A DNA stretch of 33,128 bases from Streptomyces panaciradicis. Lineage in GTDB: Bacteria; Actinomycetota; Actinomycetes; Streptomycetales; Streptomycetaceae. Below the pieces are notes generated by a model. The model was not told where the DNA came from. It did not search any database and saw only the letters and a program-made list of their open reading frames with translations. Of the stretch, positions 8,909 through 16,153 are shown in pieces. Each line of letters opens with the position of its first letter. The stretch's first letter is position 1. The translations under genes and the position numbers were made by a program. The stretch is from NCBI RefSeq assembly GCF_023516615.1, contig NZ_JAMGBF010000122.1, forward strand, positions 1 through 33,128, read 5' to 3'.

Positions 8909-10111
8909 ATGTCTGGATCGAACAGCACCACCTCGGTGATCGTCGCGGGGGCCCGTACGCCCATGGGACGACTGCTGGGCTCCCTCAAGTCCTTCTCCGG
9001 AGCCGACCTCGGCGGCTTCGCGATCAAGGCCGCCCTCGACCGTGCGGGGATCGGCGGCGACCAGGTCCAGTACGTGATCATGGGCCAGGTGCTCCAGGCC
9101 GGCGCGGGCCAGATCCCGGCCCGCCAGGCCGCCGTCAAGGCCGGCATCCCGATGAGCGTCCCTGCGCTCACCATCAACAAGGTGTGCCTGTCCGGCCTCG
9201 ACGCCATCGCGCTGGCCGACCAGCTGATCCGCGCCGGCGAGTTCGACGTGGTCGTCGCGGGCGGCCAGGAGTCCATGACCAACGCCCCCCACCTGCTGCC
9301 GAAGTCCCGCGAGGGCTTCAAGTACGGCGCCATCGAGATGCTCGACGCCATGGCGTACGACGGCCTGACCGACCCGTGGGAGAACATCCCCATGGGCCAG
9401 TCGACCGAGAAGCACAACACGCGCCTCGGCATCCAGCGCCCCGAGCAGGACGAGATCGCCGCCCTGTCCCACCAGCGCGCGGCGGCCGCCCAGAAGAACG
9501 GCGTCTTCGAGGCCGAGATCACCCCGGTCGAGATCCCGCAGCGCAAGGGCGAGCCGGTCGTCTTCAGCAAGGACGAGGGCATCCGCGGCGACACCACCGT
9601 CGAGTCCCTGGGCAAGCTGCGCCCGGCCTTCACCAAGGACGGCACGATCACCGCGGGCACGAGCTCCCAGATCTCGGACGGTGCGGCGGCCGTGGTCGTG
9701 ATGAGCAAGGCCAAGGCGCTGGAGCTGGGCCTGGACTGGATCGCCGAGATCGGCGCCCACGGCAACGTGGCCGGCCCGGACAACTCGCTGCAGTCGCAGC
9801 CGTCGAACGCGATCCTGCACGCCCTGAAGAAGGAGGGCCTCGGCGTCGAGGACCTCGACCTCATCGAGATCAACGAGGCCTTCGCCGCCGTCGCGGTGCA
9901 GTCAATGAAGGACCTCGGCGTGTCCACGGAAAAGGTGAACGTCAACGGTGGTGCGATCGCCCTGGGCCACCCGATCGGCATGTCCGGCGCCCGTCTCGTC
10001 CTGCACCTGGCCCTGGAGCTCAAGCGCCGCGGCGGCGGTGTCGGCGCGGCCGCGCTGTGCGGCGGCGGCGGTCAGGGTGACGCGCTGATCGTGCGGGTAC
10101 CCAAGGCCTGA
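8909..10111 (+). CDS. Acetyl-CoA C-acetyltransferase (thiolase)
   Basis: This biosynthetic/degradative thiolase condenses two acetyl-CoA to acetoacetyl-CoA or cleaves 3-ketoacyl-CoA in the cytoplasm. The 400-residue protein carries the nucleophile Cys93 in INKVCLSGLDAI, the base His354 in ALGHPIGMSGAR, and the second cysteine Cys384 in ALCGGGGQGDA. The GGQESMTNAPHLLP stretch is also typical of acetyl-CoA acetyltransferases. An upstream ATG at 8837 is in frame, but ATG at 8909 has a GGAAGGGG ribosome site about ten bases ahead and starts just before the conserved IVAGARTPMG. meaB follows after 37 bases, which suggests co-transcription, and the epimerase is divergent. Thiolase, epimerase and meaB together point to short-chain acyl-CoA metabolism. 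The exact chain-length preference is not visible. Confidence 0.95.
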   Translation: MSGSNSTTSVIVAGARTPMGRLLGSLKSFSGADLGGFAIKAALDRAGIGGDQVQYVIMGQVLQAGAGQIPARQAAVKAGIPMSVPALTINKVCLSGLDAIALADQLIRAGEFDVVVAGGQESMTNAPHLLPKSREGFKYGAIEMLDAMAYDGLTDPWENIPMGQSTEKHNTRLGIQRPEQDEIAALSHQRAAAAQKNGVFEAEITPVEIPQRKGEPVVFSKDEGIRGDTTVESLGKLRPAFTKDGTITAGTSSQISDGAAAVVVMSKAKALELGLDWIAEIGAHGNVAGPDNSLQSQPSNAILHALKKEGLGVEDLDLIEINEAFAAVAVQSMKDLGVSTEKVNVNGGAIALGHPIGMSGARLVLHLALELKRRGGGVGAAALCGGGGQGDALIVRVPKA

Positions 10112-10148
10112 ACCCTCTGTCGTACGTACCTCTCTGAACGGAGCTGTG

Positions 10149-11105
10149 ATGCAGGACGTCTCCACACTCGTCGCCCAGGCGAGGGAAGGCCGGCCACGGG
10201 CCGTGGCCCGGCTGATCTCCCTGGTGGAGGGGGCGTCCCCGCAGCTCAGGGAGGTCATGGAGACACTCGCCCCGCTGACGGGCAACGCCTACGTGGTCGG
10301 TCTGACGGGCTCGCCCGGCGTCGGCAAGTCCACGTCCACGTCGGCGCTGGTGACCGCCTACCGCAAGCAGGGCAGACGGGTCGGCGTGCTCGCCGTCGAC
10401 CCGTCGTCCCCCTTCTCGGGCGGCGCCCTGCTCGGCGACCGCGTGCGCATGTCGGAGCACGCGTCCGACCCGGGCGTCTACATCCGCTCGATGGCGACCC
10501 GGGGCCACCTCGGCGGGCTCGCCTGGGCGGCCCCGCAGGCCATCCGCGTCCTGGACGCGGCCGGCTGCGACGTGATCCTGGTGGAGACGGTGGGCGTCGG
10601 CCAGTCGGAGGTGGAGATCGCCTCCCAGGCCGACACCAGCGTCGTCCTGCTGGCCCCCGGCATGGGCGACGGCATCCAGGCGGCCAAGGCCGGAATCCTG
10701 GAGATCGGCGACGTCTACGTCGTCAACAAGGCCGACCGCGACGGCGCCGACGCCACCGCCCGCGAGCTCAACCACATGCTGGGCCTCGGGGAGTCCCGCG
10801 GCCCCGGCGACTGGCGCCCGCCGATCGTCAAGACGGTCGCCGCCCGCGCGGAGGGCGTCGACGAGGTCGTGGAGGCCCTGGAGAAGCACCGCGCGTGGAT
10901 GGAGGAGCGCGGCGTCCTCGCCGAGCGCCGCCTGGCCCGCGCGGCCCGCGAGGTCGAGACGATCGCCGTCACGGCCCTGCGCGAACGCATCGGGGACCTG
11001 CACGGCGACCGCCGCCTGAGCGCCCTGGCGGAACGGATCGTCGGCGGCGAACTGGACCCCTACCGCGCGGCGGACGAGCTGGTGGCGGGCCTGACGCAGG
11101 GCTGA
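10149..11105 (+). CDS. meaB: MeaB-type GTPase, chaperone of B12-dependent acyl-CoA mutases
   Basis: MeaB/ArgK-family G-proteins protect adenosylcobalamin mutases from inactivation and gate cofactor delivery using GTP. The 318-residue protein has a P-loop GSPGVGKST at residues 54-62, a conserved MATRGHLGGLAWAAPQA segment, VETVGVGQSEVEI (switch region), and the guanine-specificity motif NKAD. A helical C-terminal dimerisation region follows. GTG at 10146 and ATG at 10149 are adjacent. The ATG is preferred because GGAG at 10140-10143 is only two bases from the GTG but five from the ATG. The likely client here is IcmA, encoded about 9.4 kb away, or a methylmalonyl-CoA mutase elsewhere; that assignment is inference. 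The gene ends at a strong hairpin facing the convergent MarR gene. Confidence 0.93.
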   Translation: MQDVSTLVAQAREGRPRAVARLISLVEGASPQLREVMETLAPLTGNAYVVGLTGSPGVGKSTSTSALVTAYRKQGRRVGVLAVDPSSPFSGGALLGDRVRMSEHASDPGVYIRSMATRGHLGGLAWAAPQAIRVLDAAGCDVILVETVGVGQSEVEIASQADTSVVLLAPGMGDGIQAAKAGILEIGDVYVVNKADRDGADATARELNHMLGLGESRGPGDWRPPIVKTVAARAEGVDEVVEALEKHRAWMEERGVLAERRLARAAREVETIAVTALRERIGDLHGDRRLSALAERIVGGELDPYRAADELVAGLTQG

Positions 11106-11118
11106 GGCCCCGGAAGGA

Positions 11119-11156
11119 CGACGGGCGGGGGTTCCTGTGAGGACCCCCGCCCGTCG
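11119..11156. terminator. Bidirectional terminator between meaB and the MarR gene
   Basis: A perfect 14-bp stem pairs CGACGGGCGGGGGT (11119-11132) with ACCCCCGCCCGTCG (11143-11156) around a 10-base loop. It sits between the convergent stops at 11105 and 11173, so it can serve both transcripts. Confidence 0.8.
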
Positions 11157-11172
11157 GCCTTCATGTCAGCCC

Positions 11173-11649
11173 CTAGGGACGCCCCCGCTGCCCGCGCAGG
11201 TGTTCCTGGATGGGCTTGAGGGCCTTGTCGAGTTCCGTCAGGGCCTCGGGGGACAGCAGATCGATGAAGTGGCGCCGTACGGACGCCACGTGGTGCGGTG
11301 CGACCTTCTGCATGGTCTCCATGCCGTGCTCGGTCAGCACCGCGTACAGGCCGCGCCGGTCGGACTCGCAGTTCTCCCGGCGGACGAGGTTCGCGTTCTC
11401 CATGCGGGTGATCTGGTGGGAGAGCCGGCTCTTGGACTGCAGGGTGGCGGACGCGAGGTCGCTCATCCGCATCCGTACGTCCTCCGACTCGGAGAGGTTC
11501 ACCAGGATCTCGTAGTCGTTCATCGTCAGGCCGAACGGCTGCAGATCCCGTTCGAGCTGGTACGTCAACAGCCTGTTGACCTCCAGGTGGGTGCGCCAGG
11601 CGCACTGCTCCGCATCGGTCAGCCAGCGCGTGGCCGTCTCGGTCTCCAT
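11173..11649 (-). CDS. absC: MarR-family regulator, probable AbsC orthologue
   Basis: This 158-residue winged-helix regulator would bind DNA as a dimer. Helical dimerisation segments flank the central wHTH (about residues 55-115). There MSDLASATLQSKSRLSHQI is the helix-turn-helix and ENCESDRRGLYAVLT is the wing with the conserved Asp-Arg-Arg. In S. coelicolor the MarR gene at this chromosomal position (SCO5405) is AbsC, which controls zinc-dependent antibiotic production and represses coelibactin genes. I assign that name from remembered gene order and length, not from a search. ATG at 11649 starts just before the first predicted helix. A TTGAA-containing dyad lies 20-35 bases upstream and suggests autoregulation. 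The AIM24 operon lies upstream on the same strand, separated by 95 bases. Confidence 0.8.
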   Translation of the reverse strand: METETATRWLTDAEQCAWRTHLEVNRLLTYQLERDLQPFGLTMNDYEILVNLSESEDVRMRMSDLASATLQSKSRLSHQITRMENANLVRRENCESDRRGLYAVLTEHGMETMQKVAPHHVASVRRHFIDLLSPEALTELDKALKPIQEHLRGQRGRP

Positions 11650-11667
11650 GAATGAAGTCTACCCAAG

Positions 11668-11684
11668 AAGTTGAAAAGCGAACT
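11668..11684 (-). promoter_or_regulatory. Candidate MarR operator upstream of the absC-like gene
   Basis: An interrupted dyad with half-sites AGTT (11669-11672) and AACT (11681-11684), embedded in AT-rich TTGAAAAGCG, lies in the promoter region of the MarR gene, about 20 bases before its start. MarR proteins usually bind such AT-rich dyads in their own promoters. The arms are short, so this is tentative. Confidence 0.4.
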
Positions 11685-11744
11685 AGTGAGGGTTTTCGCG
11701 TGACGGTGCGCACACGTTCGACGTCACACTCCGCAGACTACCGC

Positions 11745-12548
11745 TCACAGCCCGAAGCGACGCTGGAGGTCTCCCAGCTGTCCGGGAAGGCGCGGTGCCC
11801 CTCCCGGCTGTGAGGGCCCTGTGAAGGGCCCCCCGGAACCGGGGATTCCGGGCTCCTGTGGAACGGCCCCCGTGGCCTGCTCGGCCATGAGGGTCTCGGA
11901 CGACTGGAGCAGGACCGTGCCCGCCCCGACGAACTCGAACTGGTGCTCCTCTCCGGAGGCCCCTCCGAGGCCCGTCATCGCACGTAGACCGCCCATGACA
12001 CCGGTCATGTAGCCATGGTCGTAGTGGTGGCACGGAGAGGGGCAGTCGGCCCAGCCGACGAGCGCCTGCGGGTCCACCCGGATCGGGGGTTCCATGAACA
12101 CCACCGGACCGTTAGATGCGGCCACGAACTTTCCGGTTCCGATGAGTGTCAGAAAACCCGGCACGATCGATTGCTTGAGGGCGAGACTTGGCTGAAAAGC
12201 GAGCAAGTTGCCGGAGCGAATGGTCAGGTTGCCGTCGTCGAGGTCGTACGAATTCACGTCGAAGGCCCGGTCGGCGAGGAGCATCTTGCCCGAGCCCTCC
12301 GCCACGACCCAGTCGCTCGCGTGCAGAGGCGAATGAAACGACGTACGGACAAGTCGGTCGAGTCGGCCGTGCCCGATGCCGTTGAACTCCATCGAGCCGT
12401 AGTAGGCGATCATCTTCCCCTTCTGCAGGAACCACTGGCTCCCCTTGAGCTCCACGCAGAAGGTGTACTTGTTGACGTTGTCGTCGACCGGCAGGGTCAT
12501 GGGGTCGTAGACCGTCGGGCCGCCGCCCGGAGCCCCGTACATGCTCAC
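11745..12548 (-). CDS. AIM24-family protein with Cys/His cluster and Pro/Gly tail
   Basis: This is the third gene of a three-gene AIM24 (TIM-barrel-independent, beta-rich) paralogue operon, with 267 residues. AIM24 proteins are beta-sheet proteins first named from yeast mitochondria; their bacterial role is not established. The core (about residues 25-235) has the family's repeated beta units, for example GKMIAYYGSMEF and GSGKMLLADRA, followed by SGNLLAF. Unlike its two neighbours, at the conserved VDPQA position it continues into WADCPSPCHHYDHGY. This supplies Cys169, Cys173, His174, His175 and His178, a plausible metal-binding insertion. The last 35 residues are rich in Gly and Pro. GTG at 12548 overlaps the preceding stop as GTGA and has GGAGGAG at good spacing; an ATG six bases later is the alternative. 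Confidence 0.85.
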   Translation of the reverse strand: MSMYGAPGGGPTVYDPMTLPVDDNVNKYTFCVELKGSQWFLQKGKMIAYYGSMEFNGIGHGRLDRLVRTSFHSPLHASDWVVAEGSGKMLLADRAFDVNSYDLDDGNLTIRSGNLLAFQPSLALKQSIVPGFLTLIGTGKFVAASNGPVVFMEPPIRVDPQALVGWADCPSPCHHYDHGYMTGVMGGLRAMTGLGGASGEEHQFEFVGAGTVLLQSSETLMAEQATGAVPQEPGIPGSGGPFTGPSQPGGAPRLPGQLGDLQRRFGL

Positions 12549-13195
12549 AGCTTCTCCTCCGAGGCCTGGACGTAGACGGTGCCGCTGCCGCTGAGCTCCA
12601 GCTGGAAGGCCTCGCCGGAGCCGCGGCCCACCATGTCCCGCCAGCCGAGGGCGGTCGACAGCTTGTTGCGCACGTCCCCGTAGTGGGCGACGTACGCCTG
12701 CGGGTCGACGTGCACGGCCCGCCCGGGGGTGATCGGCACCTCGAAGACCCCGCCGTGCGCCATGACGGCCACCGACCCGTGCCCCTTGAGGGTGGTGGTG
12801 AACAGCCCCTGCCCGGTGACCTGTCCGCGCACCATGCCCATGACGCCGCCCTGCGAGCCCATGAACATCGTGCCCTGCTGGAGCGTGCCCTCGAAGGCGA
12901 GCAGCCGGTCCGCCTCCACGTAGAGGGTGTCCCCGGTGAGGTCGATGACCTGGACGTGGTGGCCGCCGTGCCCGAACAGCACGGTCCCGCTGCCCTCGAC
13001 GCTCATCAGCGGCGTCGCCTCGTTGGCGACCCGGCGCCCGATCATCGACATGATCCCGCCCTGCCCGCCCTGCATGTTGGGCGTGAACGACACCTCGCCC
13101 TTGTAGGCGAGCATCGCGCCCCGCTGACTGAACAGCCGCTGGCCCGGCACCACCGTGGCCTCGATCATCTTGGAGTTGATCTCGCGGAACCCCAT
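12545..13195 (-). CDS. AIM24-family protein, second paralogue
   Basis: This AIM24-family protein of about 216 residues is the middle gene of the paralogue operon. Beta-rich repeats include GAMLAYKGEVSF, GSGTVLFGHGG, ADRLLAFEGTLQQG and GQGLFTTTLKGHGSVAVMAH. The C-terminal unit ends ELSGSGTVYVQASE. The glycine- and methionine-rich stretch around residues 40-60 (NMQGGQGGIMSMIG) is a likely flexible loop. No signal peptide or membrane helix is visible, so it is probably cytoplasmic. Possible starts are GTG 13207, ATG 13204 and ATG 13195. I chose 13195, directly after the upstream stop, but spacing to a ribosome site does not settle it. The stop overlaps the next gene's GTG, which indicates coupling. 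Confidence 0.85.
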   Translation of the reverse strand: MGFREINSKMIEATVVPGQRLFSQRGAMLAYKGEVSFTPNMQGGQGGIMSMIGRRVANEATPLMSVEGSGTVLFGHGGHHVQVIDLTGDTLYVEADRLLAFEGTLQQGTMFMGSQGGVMGMVRGQVTGQGLFTTTLKGHGSVAVMAHGGVFEVPITPGRAVHVDPQAYVAHYGDVRNKLSTALGWRDMVGRGSGEAFQLELSGSGTVYVQASEEKL

Positions 13196-13196
13196 C

Positions 13197-13835
13197 TCAC
13201 ACATCACCCGCGATCGTGTTCCGCTCGCTCGGCTGCACGTACACCAGGCCGTCCCCCTCGAACCGGATCTGGAAGGCCTCCCCGCCGCCCTCGCCGAGGA
13301 GGGTGCGGAAGGTCACACCGGACTGGAAGGACTGCCGCAGGTTCCCCTGGTGCGCGATGTACGCGCCCGGGTCCACCGTCAGCGGATATTGCGCGCTCAC
13401 CCGCAGCACCACCGCCGGCCCGTCCGACATGATCGCCGCCTGTCCGTGCCCCTCGACGGTGGTCGTGAACAGTCCGTTGCCCTGGGAGGCCCCGCGCAGA
13501 CCGGTGAAGGTCGTGCCGGTGCGCAGGCCCGCGTCCGTGGCGAGCAGGTTGCTCGACTCCACGAACAGCTTGTCCCCTTGGAGACTGACCAGGTTGATCT
13601 CGGACGCCCGGTCGGCGAACCAGCACGTCCCCTGCCCCCGCACCTCCATCACCGTCATCTGCTCACCGGTGAGGCGCCGCGTCACCATCCCCCGCAGCCC
13701 CTCCCCACCGCCACTGAGCTTCTTGAAAGCCATCTGACCGTCGTATGCGACCATCGAGCCGTTCTTCGCCTTGACGGCGTCGCCGGTCATGTCGACGGCC
13801 AGCACCTTGCTGCCCTGAAGTCGGAACATCGCCAC
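13197..13835 (-). CDS. AIM24-family protein, first paralogue
   Basis: This 212-residue AIM24-family protein opens the paralogue operon. It begins (V)AMFRLQGSKVLAVDM and carries beta units such as GSMVAYDGQMAF, GQGTCWFADRASEI, SSNLLATDAGLR and GNGLFTTTVEGHGQAAIM, ending DGLVYVQPSE. The last unit matches the end of the second paralogue closely, which supports duplication. GTG at 13835 is preferred over ATG at 13829, though neither has a strong ribosome site. The frame stays open to 14087, but that extension runs antisense into the next gene. No catalytic residues are recognisable. The divergent DUF3817 gene starts 108 bases away, so the gap must hold both promoters. Confidence 0.83.
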   Translation of the reverse strand: MAMFRLQGSKVLAVDMTGDAVKAKNGSMVAYDGQMAFKKLSGGGEGLRGMVTRRLTGEQMTVMEVRGQGTCWFADRASEINLVSLQGDKLFVESSNLLATDAGLRTGTTFTGLRGASQGNGLFTTTVEGHGQAAIMSDGPAVVLRVSAQYPLTVDPGAYIAHQGNLRQSFQSGVTFRTLLGEGGGEAFQIRFEGDGLVYVQPSERNTIAGDV

Positions 13836-13943
13836 GCTGTGAAGGTAACCCCCCGACCCACGTCCGCTCGTCCCTTTGTCACAATGGGGAACGCTTGTGC
13901 ATCCGTTCACAAAGAGCGACCTGTCTCCCACCGAAGGTGACCC

Positions 13944-14288
13944 GTGGACCTGAAGACCGCCACCGCCCTCCGCCGCCTCCGACTCGTCTCGGCTCCCGAG
14001 GCCGTGTCCTTCCTGCTCCTGCTGGTCTGCTCCGTGCTGAAGCGGACGACGGACTTCAACGCGGTGCCGGTGATGGGCATGGTGCACGGCGTTCTCTTCG
14101 TCCTCTACGTGATCTTCTGGGCGGACGCCTGGAACCGCACCAAGTGGCCGCTGCGGACCGCCGCCGTCTACTTCGTGCTCTCCGTCCTCCCGACCGGCGG
14201 TTTCTTCGCGGAGCGCAAGCTCAAGCGGGCCGCCGAGGACGAGGTCATCGCGTCCCGCGCGCGCCAGGAAGGGATCGTGAACGCATGA
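13944..14288 (+). CDS. DUF3817 small integral membrane protein
   Basis: This 114-residue membrane protein matches the DUF3817 pattern. It has three hydrophobic segments (about residues 18-35, 43-62 and 70-86) and the hallmarks GMVHGVLFVLYV, TKWPLRT and LPTGGFFAERK. The function of the family is unknown. GTG at 13944 follows GAAGGTGA. Its stop overlaps the next gene's start as ATGA, so the two are translationally coupled. A clear paralogue lies at 20107-20445 with HGWLYVVYLVF, AKWPVGK and PTAAFFVERK at the same positions. The charged tail here (RKLKRAAEDE) faces the cytoplasm by the positive-inside rule. Confidence 0.88.
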   Translation: MDLKTATALRRLRLVSAPEAVSFLLLLVCSVLKRTTDFNAVPVMGMVHGVLFVLYVIFWADAWNRTKWPLRTAAVYFVLSVLPTGGFFAERKLKRAAEDEVIASRARQEGIVNA

Positions 14289-14578
14289 TCGTCGCCTTCT
14301 CCGTCACCCCGCTCGGGGTCGGCGAGGACGTGGGGGAGTACGTCGCCGACGCCGTCCGCGTGGTCCGCGAGTCCGGCCTGCCCAACCGGACGGACGCGAT
14401 GTTCACCAGCGTCGAGGGCGAGTGGGACGAGGTGATGGACGTCGTCAGGCGGGCCGTGGCGGCGGTCGAGCAGCGCGCCCCCCGCGTCTCCCTGGTCCTC
14501 AAGGCGGACATCCGCCCCGGCGTGACCGACGGCCTCACCTCGAAGGTGGAAACGGTGGAACGGCACCTGGCCCGGTAG
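14285..14578 (+). CDS. MTH1187/YkoF-like small thiamine-binding-type protein
   Basis: This 97-residue protein matches the MTH1187 (UPF0045) family: a ferredoxin-like fold that forms tetramers and, in characterised members, binds thiamine-type ligands. Family features are the opening MIVAFSVTPLG, GEYVADAVRVVRESGLP, TSVEGEWDEVMDVVRRA and RVSLVLKADIRPG. The start is the ATG that overlaps the DUF3817 stop (ATGA). The ORF is open further upstream, but that region is the membrane gene in another frame. A classic terminator follows 15 bases after the stop, so this is a two-gene operon. Ligand and role here are not proven. Confidence 0.88.
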   Translation: MIVAFSVTPLGVGEDVGEYVADAVRVVRESGLPNRTDAMFTSVEGEWDEVMDVVRRAVAAVEQRAPRVSLVLKADIRPGVTDGLTSKVETVERHLAR

Positions 14579-14593
14579 AACCCGGACCCCGAG

Positions 14594-14623
14594 AACCCCG
14601 GCCTCGCAAGGGCCGGGGTTTTT
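14594..14623 (+). terminator. Rho-independent terminator
   Basis: A perfect stem pairs AACCCCGGCC (14594-14603) with GGCCGGGGTT (14611-14620) around a 7-base loop and is followed by further T residues. It ends the DUF3817-MTH1187 operon and insulates the TetR-controlled operon that starts at 14715. Confidence 0.88.
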
Positions 14624-14635
14624 CGCATCCCCCCT

Positions 14636-14691
14636 TTGAGCGTCCGCTCAAAAAGGCGTACTCTCACCACCACACTTGAGCACTCGCTCAA
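14636..14691 (+). promoter_or_regulatory. Twin TetR-type operators TTGAGC-N4-GCTCAA
   Basis: Two copies of the perfect 6+6 palindrome TTGAGC-N4-GCTCAA occupy 14636-14651 (spacer GTCC) and 14676-14691 (spacer ACTC). Their starts are exactly 40 bases apart. They flank the likely promoter and end 24 bases before the ATG of the operon whose last gene is a TetR regulator. TetR dimers typically bind such sites, so autoregulation is the natural inference. Confidence 0.8.
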
Positions 14692-14714
14692 AAAAAACAC
14701 ACCTGGGGGAACGC

Positions 14715-15479
14715 ATGGCCCGCACCGGGCTCTATGTGGAGGCGCGCATCCGCACCCACCTCGACGACCTCTGGACCCACACCCAGGACCCCGCCGCCCA
14801 CCAGCGCTGGGACCTGCGCTTCACGGAGATCTCCCACCTGCCCCGCACCGAGGGGGAGCCGCAGCACTTCCGGTACGCCACCCGGGTGCTGCCCTTCCTC
14901 ACCGTCGCCGGAACCGGCGTCTCGGCGGGGGAGCGGGAGCGTCCGGACGGCACCCGCACCTCCGCCCTCCGCTTCTCCTCCCCGCACCCCCTCTCCTTCC
15001 TGGCCGAGGGCAGCGGCTACTGGCGCTACGTCCCCGACGGCGACGGGGTCCGCTTCCTCACCGGCTACGACTACCGCCCGCGCTGGGGGGCCTTCGGCGC
15101 GGCGGCCGACCGCCTGCTGCTGCGCCCCCTGATGGGCTGGGCGACGGCCTGGTCCTTCGACCGGCTCCGCCTCTGGCTGGAGCGGGGCATCACCCCGGAG
15201 CGGGCGCTGCGCAACTGGCTGGCCGAACTGCTCGTCCGCGCCCTCCTGATCACCGTGGGCTGCGCAGGGTTCGGCCTGGAGCACCGCTTCCTGCGCCTGT
15301 CGGGCCCCCTGGCGGCACCGATGGCCTACGCCTGGCCCCTCCTCCTCGCCGTGACCGTCTCCCTGGCCCTGTTCGCGGCACCCCTGCCCTGCACCCCGGC
15401 GTCCCGCCGCTGCCTGCGCACACCGCCCACCCCCACCCGCGCCCCCCGCCTCCTGCGCACCCTGGGGAGCCCCCGATGA
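14715..15479 (+). CDS. SRPBCC-like domain protein with C-terminal membrane helices
   Basis: This 254-residue protein opens the TetR-controlled operon. Residues 1-150 look like an SRPBCC/polyketide-cyclase-type ligand-binding domain (opening ARTGLYVEARIRTHLDDLW, then HQRWDLRFTEI; later GVRFLTGYDYRPRWG). Near residues 175-193 and 203-222 there are two hydrophobic helices, LLVRALLITVGCAGFGL and PMAYAWPLLLAVTVSLAL, so the domain is probably tethered to the membrane. A Pro/Arg-rich tail follows. ATG at 14715 has GGGGGA five bases ahead. The stop overlaps the next ATG (ATGA). I recognise no catalytic residues; the ligand is probably lipid-like, which is inference from fold class only. Confidence 0.75.
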   Translation: MARTGLYVEARIRTHLDDLWTHTQDPAAHQRWDLRFTEISHLPRTEGEPQHFRYATRVLPFLTVAGTGVSAGERERPDGTRTSALRFSSPHPLSFLAEGSGYWRYVPDGDGVRFLTGYDYRPRWGAFGAAADRLLLRPLMGWATAWSFDRLRLWLERGITPERALRNWLAELLVRALLITVGCAGFGLEHRFLRLSGPLAAPMAYAWPLLLAVTVSLALFAAPLPCTPASRRCLRTPPTPTRAPRLLRTLGSPR

Positions 15480-16153
15480 CGACGCCGTCGATCTTCCGCA
15501 CCGCCATGGGCGCCGGCTTCGACCGCCTCCACCCCCAGTTGCGGCGCCGCTTCTCGGTCGGCCTGGCGAGCGGCGAGGCGTGTACGGGCCGCGGCGTGAT
15601 GCACCGCATCTGGCACGGCGGGGCCTGGGTGAAGCCCTTCCTCGCCCTGGGCGCGACACGCAACATCCTCGTTCCCCGCCCCGGCCGCGACGTCCCCTTC
15701 GTGATTGAGAATGTCCCGTACACGGACACCTTCGGCCGTGAGACGGTGAGCTTCGTGCGCACCTTCGCCCTGCCCGGCCGCCCCCGCCGCTTCGACGCCC
15801 AGATGGTCCTGAGCCCCAAGAAGGACCGCGTCCTGGACTACCTCGGCACCCACCAGCACCTGGCCAGCGACCTCCACCTGCACGCCGAGCCGGACGGCTC
15901 CCTCCTCATCCGCTCGGGCGAACACCGCTTCCGAGAGGGCGCGTTGGACTTCCGGGTGCCCGAACTGATCGGCGCCACGGCACAGGTGCGCGAGTCCTAC
16001 GACGACGCGACGGACCGCTTCCGCATCCAGGTGGAAGTGGTGAACAAGCACTTCGGCCCCCTCTTCGGCTACGAGGGCACCTTCGAGGCGTCGTACACGG
16101 ACATCCACGTCCGCCCGGGCCTGCGACCGGTCCGCGAGGAGCGCCGCGCATGA
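15476..16153 (+). CDS. DUF4166 domain protein
   Basis: This 225-residue soluble protein matches the DUF4166 family, whose function is unknown. It is often found with oxidoreductase or SRPBCC partners. Features include FDRLHPQLRRRFSVGL near the start, GRGVMHRIWHGG, a central FVIENVPYTDTFGRETVSF and RRFDAQMVLSP, and a C-terminal FGPLFGYEGTF. No transmembrane helix or signal peptide is seen. Its ATG overlaps the preceding stop and its own stop overlaps the TetR ATG (both ATGA), so the three proteins are made in a tightly coupled series. The role may concern a hydrophobic ligand passed between this protein and the membrane-linked SRPBCC neighbour, but that is speculation. Confidence 0.8.
   Translation: MTTPSIFRTAMGAGFDRLHPQLRRRFSVGLASGEACTGRGVMHRIWHGGAWVKPFLALGATRNILVPRPGRDVPFVIENVPYTDTFGRETVSFVRTFALPGRPRRFDAQMVLSPKKDRVLDYLGTHQHLASDLHLHAEPDGSLLIRSGEHRFREGALDFRVPELIGATAQVRESYDDATDRFRIQVEVVNKHFGPLFGYEGTFEASYTDIHVRPGLRPVREERRA

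Noticed and set aside
8320..10023. 567-codon frame suggesting an extended epimerase
   Set aside because: Family similarity begins at ATG 8760. Everything upstream is antisense to the intact thiolase gene.
14636..15475. Upstream extension of the DUF4166 frame
   Set aside because: The region encodes the SRPBCC protein in another frame. The DUF4166 protein starts at the ATG overlapping that stop.
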